Origin: Solirubrobacterales bacterium
Lineage (GTDB): Bacteria; Actinomycetota; Thermoleophilia; Solirubrobacterales; Solirubrobacteraceae
Assembly (NCBI GenBank): GCA_019240655.1
Contig: JAFAXX010000159.1
Span: 1-33,245, forward strand
Length of the DNA stretch: 33,245 bases
Direction of reading: 5' to 3'
Positions 26,019 through 33,014 of the stretch are shown in pieces; position 1 is the first letter of the stretch, and every line of letters starts with the position of its first letter. A model generated the notes under the pieces. That model was not told the origin of the DNA. It made no database searches and saw only the letters and a program-made list of their open reading frames with translations. A program made the translations under genes and the position numbers.

Positions 26019-26522
26019 GTCGCGGAGTATCCCTGCTCTTGGGCGAGGCCATCGAGGCGATCGGACTCGCGAACATTCTTTCAGCCGCAAGCTTATGCCG
26101 TCGAAGGCGACGCGCTGGGCCTAGGCCCGAGTCCGCGGGCGGGGAACTCGCAGCATGTCGAACCGCACCGCCCACGCGCCGATCCAAAGACGGCTTTATG
26201 GAAACTAAACGGTCCCCGAATTCACAACTCATGACGAGCCCCTCGACCGCGCGCTCCGACCGCCGAGCGTGTGCGTCACCGTCGAGAGCTCGAACCAGAA
26301 ACTGCAATGTCGTGCTTCTGCACGGAATCGAAGCGTCAGCGGATAATTAATCGGTCCGGCGGCTTTGTCGAGCGGCCGTCCGGTAATATTCGTAGACGGG
26401 CGGTCGCTAGCCGTACCAGGCCGGGGTGATTACGAGACGATGCGGACGCCGACGCGCACGGCATCTGGGCCCGTGACGAGGACACGTAAAGGACTGCGGA
26501 GCGGGAAAGGGATCAAGAAAGA
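26019..26522. promoter_or_regulatory. 504-base divergent gap between hisZ and a secreted glycosidase gene
   Basis: No convincing gene is seen. The centre (about 26060-26400) is distinctly more AT-rich than its surroundings, with stretches such as GGATAATTAATCGG near 26340. It should contain the his operon promoter on the minus strand and the promoter of the gene at 26523 on the plus strand. No T-box, histidine-rich leader peptide or attenuator was recognised. Confidence 0.4.
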
Positions 26523-27314
26523 ATGAAACGCATCGTCGTGGCGGCCGTGGCAGCGCTCCTCGTGTTGATGCTCAGCGGTGCGTCAGCTCCGGCTGCTGGC
26601 CTCCGACCACCCGCTTCGGGAGCATGCAATGAGGGTCTCTTCTTGAACGGTGGCGATCCTGGTCCGTGGCTGAAGTCACGGCACGCAACCGTGATGAAGC
26701 TGATCGCCCCTCGGGCGCCGGACCCGCGTACGGGGGTAGCCGCGGTACGGAAGGCTTACGCCGAGCACTACAAGGTCTTGGTTTCTATCCAGTTTACGGA
26801 AGCCGATACCGTGCCGCAGATCGTACGTGACTTCAAGGCTCGTGTTCCGCTGTATGCGAAGTATGCATGGGCAATCAGCGTCGGCAACGAGGCGGATCTG
26901 CGGCTCTCGGCAGCGAAGTACCGCCAGGTGTGGAACGCGGTTGAGCCAGTCATTCACAAGCTTGCCCCGAAGGCCCTCCCCGTTTTTGGCGAGGTGACTC
27001 CATGGGGTCTCGGCTTTATGAAGCGGGCATGGGGTAAGACGGCACCGCGCGGCGTTGCCGCTATCGCGTTCCACGGTTATCACACAACCGCGCGCAACGC
27101 TGGCCTCATGGCGCTTCCGCAAGTGGCGGCGTGGGCACAATCCAAGCATGTCCCATTGTGGGACACGGAGTCAGGACCGTCGACCAAGTACCGGGTGTTC
27201 CTGGTCACCGAATCGGCGCGCCGTTTCTACTCGGAACTGGCGGCGATGGAGAGGCGGTCACCCGACCTCAAGCTGGTCGTGCAATGGTACTGGCCGCAAG
27301 TTGGAAGCCTCTGA
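26523..27314 (+). CDS. Secreted TIM-barrel glycosidase-like protein
   Basis: A 263-residue protein with a clear signal peptide (MKRIVVAAVAALLVLML...SAPAAG, cleavage near 25). The mature domain resembles small clan GH-A hydrolases: AISVGNEAD (Glu123 as candidate acid/base) and PLWDTESGPS (Glu216 as candidate nucleophile), with AFHGYH between them. It is shorter than the glycosidases at 1-2215. Codon use is less GC-biased than in the flanking his and murA genes, which may mark transfer. The ORF ends QVGSL, and its stop codon lies inside the first unit of a 3 x 25 bp tandem repeat, so the original C-terminus may have been altered. Substrate is unknown. Confidence 0.72.
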   Translation: MKRIVVAAVAALLVLMLSGASAPAAGLRPPASGACNEGLFLNGGDPGPWLKSRHATVMKLIAPRAPDPRTGVAAVRKAYAEHYKVLVSIQFTEADTVPQIVRDFKARVPLYAKYAWAISVGNEADLRLSAAKYRQVWNAVEPVIHKLAPKALPVFGEVTPWGLGFMKRAWGKTAPRGVAAIAFHGYHTTARNAGLMALPQVAAWAQSKHVPLWDTESGPSTKYRVFLVTESARRFYSELAAMERRSPDLKLVVQWYWPQVGSL

Positions 27315-27382
27315 TCCGATCGGGTCAATCGGCCTCTGATCTGATCGGGTCAGTCGGCCTCTGATCTGATCGGGTCAATCGG
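27308..27382 (+). repeat. Three tandem 25-bp repeats spanning a stop codon
   Basis: Three head-to-tail 25-base units at 27308-27332, 27333-27357 and 27358-27382, each beginning CCTCTGAT and ending TCGG, differing at only one or two positions. The first contains the TGA of the gene ending at 27314. Each unit also contains the near-palindrome CTGATC-GATCGG. There is no unique spacer between units, so it is a simple tandem array and not CRISPR. Confidence 0.9.
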
Positions 27383-27498
27383 CGGGAAAGCTGGACCGCC
27401 GTCTCATCGTAATGAGCTACCGCTAGGTAGCCAGCGGCTGAGCGCCGGTGAGCGAGTCGTAAGCGTTGTCGACGGGCGAAGGCGCACCTACGTTGCTG

Positions 27499-28920
27499 TC
27501 AGTTCCACTCGAACGTTGCCGTCGCGTGCGGAGCGAGCCGGTAGGCAAACCCTCGCCGATGCCACGCGACCTGAAATCGGACCGGCGCCGCCGAGTTGTT
27601 GTAGGCGACCAGTACCCGGGTCCCGTCCGGATTGCGCACCGCGACGTTATCGAGCCCTTCGGTGACGCCAATTGAGCCGGACGCCGGAAAGTCGCTGACC
27701 CACCGGTCCGAGTAGATCCTTATTGCCCCGCGTTGGACAAACTTCGACGCCTGACCGAGCTGGTAGTAGTCCAGCGTCAGCCGAGCACGATGCGTACGCT
27801 CATCGATCGTGACCACCGCCTGGCAGTTATCGCAGCCGGGCACCGGCTGCTTGGGTCCGCCGGCGGGATCCAGCGCCAGATTCCACAAGTCCACGGCTTG
27901 CGCGTAGTTCCGAAGCGATGCGATGACGGTCTCTGCCGTGGGATAGTAGGCCACCCTTGGCGAGCACTCGTCCATCACCAGGCTGGCAGTCGGGCTGGCG
28001 TCATGCAGCACGGACATCTGCTGGAGGCCCTGATAGCAGTGCCACGCGACCCCGGCGATCACCGACCGCACGGGTCCGGTGATCATATTCAGGCCCGCCT
28101 CGAACCCCGACCCGTCGAGCCCGTAGACGCGCGGGTGAATTCGGGCTGCTCTCAGCGCGGGCGCGAGGTAGCGCAACAGGAACGTGTCCTCGTCCAAGTC
28201 CATCCCCGGATACAGCGATGAGGTATGTGCCTCGTTTTCGGGGGTGAGAGCTGCGATCGGTACGCCCGCGCGCGTGAACGCCTCGACGAAGTCGACGAGG
28301 TAGTGCGCGAACGCGCCGTAGTCGCCGGAAAGCAGTTGGCCGGCGAAGTCCACATCGTCCAGCGCATCATTGGCCTTCATCCATCCGGGTGCGCTCCACG
28401 GCCGCGCGAGGATGAGTATCGCCGGATTCACGACGAGCGCCTGCCGGAGCGCCGGAAATATGTACCGTCGATCGTGTGCGACCGAGAACCGGCTTAGCGT
28501 CGGGTCCGTCTGTCCTGCGGGCATGTCGTCGTACGTATACGGGACGCCCGTCGCCGTGAAGTCCGAGGCGCCGACCGGAAGGCTGAGATAGCGGAGGCCG
28601 ATCCCCGAGCCGGCGAACAGCTCGGCCATCGCCCGCGCCCTTCTCGCCGGCCGCAGTTCGTCATACAGCAACCAGGCTGACGTGTCGGTCATCGCGGCGC
28701 CGAAGCCCCAGATCCGCTGATACCGGCTCGTGTCGCGGACCGCGATTGTGCGGATTCTCCGCAACGGCCCGAACCGCACTGGTGGCATCGGTGAGAGCCT
28801 CCAGTGTAGGTTCTGGGTTGTGAGCGTCACCGCCACTGCGCCAGGCGGCGGCTTGCCCGCGGCCGCCGAGATGGGCAACAGCAGCAATGCAATCGCGACG
28901 GCCGTAACCCGTTGCCTCAT
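27499..28920 (-). CDS. Secreted GH30-family glycoside hydrolase (glucosylceramidase-like)
   Basis: A 473-residue exported enzyme. A signal peptide (MRQRVTAVAIALLLLPISAAAG) is followed by a TIM barrel with the GH30 marks: YQRIWGFGAAMTDTSAW, RYLSLPVGASDFT, LARPWSAPGWMK, the acid/base in LTPENEAH (Glu230), AWHCYQG, and the nucleophile in VMDECSP (Glu318). A C-terminal beta sandwich (IGVTEGLDNVAVRNPDGTRVLVAYNN) is also typical. The ATG at 28920 follows AAGGAGGG at 7 bases; the longer frame to 28992 lacks a ribosome binding site. Bacterial relatives act on beta-glucosides, beta-1,6-glucans or xylans; the substrate is open. It is convergent with the glycosidase-like gene at 26523. Confidence 0.88.
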   Translation of the reverse strand: MRQRVTAVAIALLLLPISAAAGKPPPGAVAVTLTTQNLHWRLSPMPPVRFGPLRRIRTIAVRDTSRYQRIWGFGAAMTDTSAWLLYDELRPARRARAMAELFAGSGIGLRYLSLPVGASDFTATGVPYTYDDMPAGQTDPTLSRFSVAHDRRYIFPALRQALVVNPAILILARPWSAPGWMKANDALDDVDFAGQLLSGDYGAFAHYLVDFVEAFTRAGVPIAALTPENEAHTSSLYPGMDLDEDTFLLRYLAPALRAARIHPRVYGLDGSGFEAGLNMITGPVRSVIAGVAWHCYQGLQQMSVLHDASPTASLVMDECSPRVAYYPTAETVIASLRNYAQAVDLWNLALDPAGGPKQPVPGCDNCQAVVTIDERTHRARLTLDYYQLGQASKFVQRGAIRIYSDRWVSDFPASGSIGVTEGLDNVAVRNPDGTRVLVAYNNSAAPVRFQVAWHRRGFAYRLAPHATATFEWN

Positions 28921-29287
28921 ATCGGCGCCCTCCTTCTCTCCGGCCGCGATCGCCACCACTAGCTGAGCGTCACTCGCGTCATGAGTGTACATTCCACGCG
29001 GCGCTATGAATCGAATTCAGGGCGGCTGGTGGTCGAGTGCGAGGGCGCGGTTTGGGTGGTGATCCGCCTATCAATCATCTCGCAGCCGGCCAGGGCTCTC
29101 TGACCACGCCGGCCCTTCGTCGATTCTTTGACGGACCACTACCAGCAACGCGCTCGGACGATCGACGAATCGCCACTGCGCCTTCGCCGCCGGCGCGGAC
29201 AGTGCGGCTCGCGCAAGAACCGGGGAAGTCCGCCGCGTCGGGGGCCGACGCTCGCGTCGTCAGGTGTTGGGCCCGTGCCGGGTCGGC
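28921..29287. promoter_or_regulatory. Gap between murA and the GH30 gene
   Basis: A 367-base stretch with no convincing gene. The left part holds the strong AAGGAGGG ribosome binding site and presumably the promoter of the GH30 gene on the minus strand. The rest is the 3' flank of murA. No clear terminator hairpin with a T-run is seen. Confidence 0.4.
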
Positions 29288-30586
29288 TCAGGCCAGAACC
29301 GGCACGTCGTCGACGCGCGTGATTCGCGCCCCGAGCGCCCGCAGCCGTTCGTCGATCCGCTCGTAGCCCCGGTCGATCTGGCGGACGTTGCCGATCTCGG
29401 TCACGCCGTCCGCGCACAGCGCCGCCATCAGGATCGCCATCCCGGCGCGGATATCGGGCGACTCTACGCGCTCGCCTCTGAGCCGCCGCGGCCCGACGAC
29501 AATCGCGCGGTGCGGGTCGCAGATGGTTATCGCCGCGCCCATGACCTGAAGCTTGTCGGTGAAGAACAGCCGGTTCTCGAACATCTTCTCGTGGATGATC
29601 ACCGACCCCTCCGACTGGGTGGCGAGCGCCAGGGCAATGCTCGTCAGGTCGGCCGGGAACGCCGGCCACGGCCCATCCTCGACCTTGGGCATGTAGTCGC
29701 CGGCGTCGTTGCGCACCACGAGTCTCTGGTTCGCCGGGACGATGACGTCCGCCCCCCGGACCTCGGTTCTGAGCCCGAGCCGGTCGAAGACCAGTCGGAT
29801 CATACGCAGGTCCTCCGGGCGGGTGTCTTTGACGATCAGCTCGCCACCGGTGACGCCCGCCAGCGCCATGAACGACCCGATCTCGATGTGGTCAGGCGCG
29901 ATCGTGTGGGTGCAGCCGCGCAGGCTGGCGGTGCCGTGCACGGTCATCACGTTGGAGCCGACCCCGTCGATCGCCGCGCCCATCGCCACCAGCATGCGAG
30001 CCAAGTCCTGAACATGCGGCTCGGAGGCGGCGTTACGAATCACCGTCGGACCCCGGGTCAGCGCGGCGGCCATCAACGCGTTCTCGGTCGCCATCACGGA
30101 CGGCTCGTCCATCAGGAAATCGCACGGCCGCAGCCCCAGCGGAGCCTCCAGCGTGATCTCGCGGTTGTGGTGGACCGACGCGCCGAGCGCCCGGAAGGCG
30201 TCGAGATGGGGATCGAGCCGCCGGCGCCCGATGACATCGCCGCCGGGCGGCGGCATCTGCGCCTGGCCGAAGCGGGCCAGCAACGGGCCGGCAAGCAGGA
30301 ACGACGCGCGGATCCGCTCGGCCAGTTCGCGATCCACCTCGAAGCGATCGACATTTGAGGCGTCGACGGAGACCTCCCCCGGCCCGAGCCACCCTACTTG
30401 AGCGCCCAGGCCCTCGAGCAGCGCGAGCATCGCTTCGACGTCGCTGATCCGGGGCACGTTGCGCAGGATCACCTCGTCCTCGGTGAGCAGGCACGCGGCC
30501 AGGATCGGCAGAGCGCCATTCTTGTTGCCGGCGGGCACGATCGTCCCGGACAGCGGGACTCCGCCTTCGATCACGAATTTTTCCAT
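29288..30586 (-). CDS. murA: UDP-N-acetylglucosamine 1-carboxyvinyltransferase (MurA), Asp-type active site
   Basis: A 432-residue enzyme that transfers enolpyruvate from PEP to UDP-GlcNAc, the first committed step of peptidoglycan synthesis. EGGVPLSGTIVPAGNKNGAL carries Lys22/Asn23. The active-site loop reads MPPPGGDVIGRRRLDPH, so Asp117 replaces the usual catalytic Cys (Cys115 in E. coli). The same change makes mycobacterial MurA insensitive to fosfomycin. Later motifs DHIEIGSFM, PWPAFPADLTS and IDRGYERIDERLRALGA are normal. ATG 30586 directly precedes the conserved EKFVIEGG; the open frame beyond it is not homologous. It is divergent from the HD-domain gene. Confidence 0.95.
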   Translation of the reverse strand: MEKFVIEGGVPLSGTIVPAGNKNGALPILAACLLTEDEVILRNVPRISDVEAMLALLEGLGAQVGWLGPGEVSVDASNVDRFEVDRELAERIRASFLLAGPLLARFGQAQMPPPGGDVIGRRRLDPHLDAFRALGASVHHNREITLEAPLGLRPCDFLMDEPSVMATENALMAAALTRGPTVIRNAASEPHVQDLARMLVAMGAAIDGVGSNVMTVHGTASLRGCTHTIAPDHIEIGSFMALAGVTGGELIVKDTRPEDLRMIRLVFDRLGLRTEVRGADVIVPANQRLVVRNDAGDYMPKVEDGPWPAFPADLTSIALALATQSEGSVIIHEKMFENRLFFTDKLQVMGAAITICDPHRAIVVGPRRLRGERVESPDIRAGMAILMAALCADGVTEIGNVRQIDRGYERIDERLRALGARITRVDDVPVLA

Positions 30587-30682
30587 CGGTAGCGGTCCCG
30601 CCGGGAGGGGGCTGTGGCGGGGACGGTCGAGGCTAGCGGGTGCCGAGATCGACTGCGCGGTGGCGAGCGTCGATCGGTCAGC

Positions 30683-30688
30683 TAGGGT
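30683..30688 (+). promoter_or_regulatory. Possible -10 of the HD-domain gene
   Basis: TAGGGT lies 7 bases before the ATG at 30696, a spacing that would give a leaderless mRNA. No ribosome binding site precedes the ATG, which agrees. No clear -35 was identified. Confidence 0.35.
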
Positions 30689-30695
30689 AAGGCCC

Positions 30696-31295
30696 ATGCA
30701 GGTGGAGATTTCGCGAGAAGACGCCTGGACCCTGCTTACTGAATGGACGAACTCCGAGTCGCTACGCCGCCATATGTTGGCAGTCGAGGCGGCGATGCGG
30801 GCGTACGCGCCGCGCTTCGGCGGTGACGTCGAGCTCTGGGGCCTCACCGGGCTGCTGCACGACCTCGACTACGAGCGCTATCCCGACCTCGCCGAGGGCC
30901 ATCCGCGCTACGCGATGAGGGAGCTCTCGGAGCGTGGCTATCCCGCCGAGCTCGTGCGCGCGGTCGCGTCGCACGCCGAGTACCTTGACGTGCCGCGGGA
31001 GACCCCGATGGAGAGGGCGCTGTACGCGGTGGACGAATTGTGCGGATTCATCCTCGCCTGTGCCTACGTCCGTCCCGAGGGACTGAGCGGGATGACGCCC
31101 AAGTCGGTCAAGAAGAAGCTCAAGCAGCCGAGCTTCGCGGCCGCGGTCGATCGTGCCGAGCTCGTTCACGGAGCCGCGGACCTGGGAGTCGATTTCGACG
31201 AGCACCTGGGGATCGTGATCGCCGCGCTGGCGAAGCGAAGTGACGAGCTGATGCCGGAGAAGGGTGCCGCGGCGGAGAAGGGTGCCGCGGCGTAG
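30696..31295 (+). CDS. HD-domain protein (predicted metal-dependent phosphohydrolase)
   Basis: A 199-residue protein of the HDIG-related family. The metal-binding pattern is complete: His26 in RRHMLAVE, His55-Asp56 in GLLHDLDYE, His93 in ASHAEYL, and Asp113 in AVDELCGF; LAEGHPRYA contributes another His. Such proteins hydrolyse nucleotides or phosphoesters; the substrate is unknown. A Lys-rich segment KSVKKKLKQPSF follows the catalytic domain. The C-terminus ends with a perfect duplication of EKGAAA, produced by an 18-base direct repeat at about 31257-31292. It is divergent from murA, with 109 bases between the starts. Confidence 0.85.
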   Translation: MQVEISREDAWTLLTEWTNSESLRRHMLAVEAAMRAYAPRFGGDVELWGLTGLLHDLDYERYPDLAEGHPRYAMRELSERGYPAELVRAVASHAEYLDVPRETPMERALYAVDELCGFILACAYVRPEGLSGMTPKSVKKKLKQPSFAAAVDRAELVHGAADLGVDFDEHLGIVIAALAKRSDELMPEKGAAAEKGAAA

Positions 31296-31316
31296 CCCGC
31301 TCCGTTGGGGGCCCGC

Positions 31317-31650
31317 CTAACCAACCGCGCGCGCGGCTTCGCTGAGGCTCGTCACGGCGCCGAGCGCGTCGGCGAGCCGCGCGAGCTCGAGCAATCGCGC
31401 CACCTGGCCGGACGGGGAAAACCAGCACGCTCAGCGCCCGGGAGCGCCGGGTCAGCCGGCGTTGGGCGCCCACCAGGACGTGCAGACCGGCGGCGTCGAT
31501 GAACGCCGTCTCTCGCAGGTCGACGACGACGCTTCCGGCGCCGCCACGGACCACGTCGTCGAGCAGGGCCGCCGCGCGCGAAGCGGTGCGCAGGTCGAGC
31601 TCGCCGCTCACGGCGATCACCGTTCCGTCGGTCCACCGAGACTCGGTCAA
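31317..31650 (-). pseudogene. STAS-domain anti-sigma factor antagonist gene with a frameshift
   Basis: The minus strand encodes a clear STAS domain: GTVIAVSGELDLRTASRAAA, SVVVDLRETAFIDAAGLHVL, RALSVLVFP. The frame then degrades to Arg/Ala-rich sequence. Shifting by one base at the G4A4 run (31414-31421 on the plus strand) restores a normal STAS ending: PSGQVARLLELARLADALG, then AVTSLSEAARAVG and a TAG at 31317-31319. A one-base insertion in the homopolymer, real or a sequencing error, explains this. The usual phosphorylated Ser (DSSG in SpoIIAA) is Ala here (DAAG), so partner switching by phosphorylation would be lost. The start is uncertain: TTG 31650 just before the domain, or ATG 31854 with an odd His-rich leader. 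Confidence 0.7.
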
Positions 31651-32079
31651 TCCCAGGTTGACCGGTCCGGACGGACGTAGCTCGCCACGCAGCGGGGGCT
31701 CGTCCGTTTGGTGTTTGCGGTCGTGGGTCTTCTGCCGAAGCGTGATGTGCAGCGCTCCGCTGTGGGGGTGGCGGTGGTGGGTGACGCGCAGAGCACGGGC
31801 CCAGTTCGTCCTCTGAAGCACCTGCGCCCCATCCTCATGCCCGCCGCCGGCCATGGCAAGCCTGGGGTCTGTCACCGGACGTCCGCGGTCGGACGTCGCG
31901 GTGGGAAGCCGCCGGGCTGCGGATTGCAGCCTGCGGGGCGCCGAGGCCCCAACACGGAACCGCGCCGGCGCTCGGAGGGAAGGATCTGGCCAATCCGCTC
32001 GCAATGATCCTTGCACGGTGCCGTTCCCCGGTGCACCGCAGGGCGGCATCGACGGGAGGCGGAAAGCGCCTTCGGGGCG
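31651..32079. other. Low-content stretch, no gene recognised
   Basis: No recognisable gene. The minus strand stays open into the STAS frame, but its product (RALRVTHHRHPHSGAL and similar) looks non-coding. The stretch may be eroded sequence between two gene remnants. Confidence 0.4.
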
Positions 32080-32223
32080 GTCTATGAAGCTGCGCTGGAG
32101 GCCACCGCCAACGACAGGAAAACCTCTGATTTGGGGGGACATTGTGGGGCCAGGGAGTTCGCCGAAGCCGTCCTCGAGCGCATGCGCGCGAAGCTTGACG
32201 TCTCGTCGTCACTACGCTTGTGA
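32080..32223 (+). pseudogene. C-terminal remnant of an isocitrate/isopropylmalate dehydrogenase-family gene
   Basis: The plus strand encodes VYEAALEAT, then KTSDLGG and REFAEAVLERM, ending with a TGA at 32221-32223. The pattern A(x)nT-x-DLGG-x4-EF-x-x-AV is the C-terminal signature of NAD(P)-dependent isocitrate, isopropylmalate and tartrate dehydrogenases. Only about 45 residues match. Upstream sequence in all frames lacks the rest of the roughly 350-residue enzyme, so this is a truncated relic. Assignment rests on the short motif alone. Confidence 0.45.
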
Positions 32224-32299
32224 GCGTGACCGACGCGGGCGTGGCCGCGGGCGCCCGGCCTCAGCGGTCGCTTCCGTCCGCGCCCGAACCTAGCTTCTC

Positions 32300-32311
32300 G
32301 AACATATGTTC
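32300..32311. promoter_or_regulatory. Second predicted SOS box (perfect palindrome)
   Basis: GAACATATGTTC is a perfect 12-base palindrome and an exact GAAC-N4-GTTC LexA core, preceded by C as in the actinobacterial consensus. It lies in the gene-poor stretch after the dehydrogenase remnant. An ATG at 32306 lies within it and opens a 73-codon plus-strand frame. Confidence 0.55.
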
Positions 32312-32527
32312 TTCTCGTCTTCACGGACGCGCCTCCTCGGCTGGCTGAGACTCGCGGAGGACCTGCTCGCGGACCCTCCGGCGACCACGCCGCCCCACCC
32401 GCATCGCCGCCCGCTGCGCCGCGTGCGCGTGCGTCGCCCCGGCTCCGTACCACCCCGCCCGGCTCACTGCCTGTCGCCGGTGCGGGGTGGCCCCACGGGG
32501 ACGGCCAGGGATCGCGCCGGCCGCTGA
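32306..32527 (+). CDS. Doubtful small ORF starting inside the SOS box
   Basis: A 73-codon frame with no recognisable family. The N-terminal part has an amphipathic look (RLLGWLRLAEDLLADPP); the rest is Pro/Arg-rich. By hand count about 85% of third positions are G or C, above the first and second positions, as in real genes of this genome. Against it: no ribosome binding site, a start codon inside the operator, and low-complexity composition. It could be a relic or a short SOS-induced peptide gene. Confidence 0.25.
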   Translation: MFFSSSRTRLLGWLRLAEDLLADPPATTPPHPHRRPLRRVRVRRPGSVPPRPAHCLSPVRGGPTGTARDRAGR

Positions 32528-32535
32528 GAGTCGTT

Positions 32536-32651
32536 ATCGCGCCGCCTGAGCGCGCTCTGTGGCGGCTCACCCGCCGAGGGCGCCGACGACTGCGATCGCG
32601 CCGCCTCGGCGCGCTCTGGCGGCTCACCCGCCGAGGGCGCCGAGAACCGCG
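32536..32651 (-). repeat. Two tandem copies (59 and 57 bp) of the miniprotein gene's 3' end
   Basis: Units at 32536-32594 and 32595-32651, with a third partial unit from 32652, repeat the 3' end of the miniprotein gene on the minus strand. The copies stay in frame: after the TGA at 32624-32626 the sequence again encodes GGAIAVVGALGG and a TGA. Each stop codon lies in the loop of a small hairpin, GGCGG-GTGAG-CCGCC, so the duplication also doubles a possible weak terminator. Confidence 0.8.
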
Positions 32652-32806
32652 ATCGCGCCGCTTGGCTCGCCGGTCGTCGTATCCGAGCCGGCCGTGAGCA
32701 GGCCGAAGATCACTGCCAGGACGGTTCCCAGCCCGAGCACCACACAGATGATGAGAAGCACGAGCACCTGCGGGTTCGCGCGAAAGAAGTTGTGCACGTC
32801 GCGCAT
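32624..32806 (-). CDS. Single-pass membrane miniprotein directly downstream of 5S rRNA
   Basis: About 60 residues from ATG 32806, or 65 from ATG 32821: a short charged head (MRDVHNFFRANP), one strong transmembrane helix (QVLVLLIICVVLGLGTVLAVIFGLL) and a Ser/Thr/Gly-rich tail ending AIAVLGALGG. No family is recognised. The first possible ATG lies about 10 bases after the predicted 5S 3' end with no terminator between, so it may be transcribed with the rRNA operon or from a promoter inside it. The longer open frame upstream runs through 5S and is not coding. The 3' end is tandemly duplicated. The helix and tail look like a real protein; function is unknown. Confidence 0.6.
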   Translation of the reverse strand: MRDVHNFFRANPQVLVLLIICVVLGLGTVLAVIFGLLTAGSDTTTGEPSGAIAVLGALGG

Positions 32807-32831
32807 GCTCGCTCTTGTCATACGAATTAGA

Positions 32832-32948
32832 AACCGGCGGCGACCTACTCTCCCAGGCTCTTGCGAGCCAAGTACCATCGGCGCTGAGGGGCTTAACGGC
32901 TCTGTTCGGAATGGGAAGAGGTGTTTCCCCCTCGCCATAGCCACCGGA
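32832..32948 (-). rRNA. rrf: 5S ribosomal RNA
   Basis: The complement reads as a normal 5S of about 117 bases: 5' TCCGGTGGCTATGGCGAG, the loop CCCATTCCGAACAGAG, the GCGCCGATGGTACT block, and GGGAGAGTAGGTCGCCGCC pairing back to the 5' end through a 7 bp helix I. Ends are estimated from that helix. It lies about 66 bases after the 23S 3' end, transcribed leftward. Confidence 0.95.
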
Positions 32949-33014
32949 AACCGGTCGAGACCGCCTCAAGCGGGCCTTCAAAACCGCACAGCGCCAATGC
33001 ACGAATATCAAATA

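Noticed and set aside
27308..27382. Possible CRISPR array
   Set aside because: Units are directly adjacent with no unique spacers, and no cas gene is near.
28921..28992. Longer start of the GH30 protein
   Set aside because: It would place 24 residues before a good signal peptide and ignore the AAGGAGGG site 7 bases before ATG 28920.
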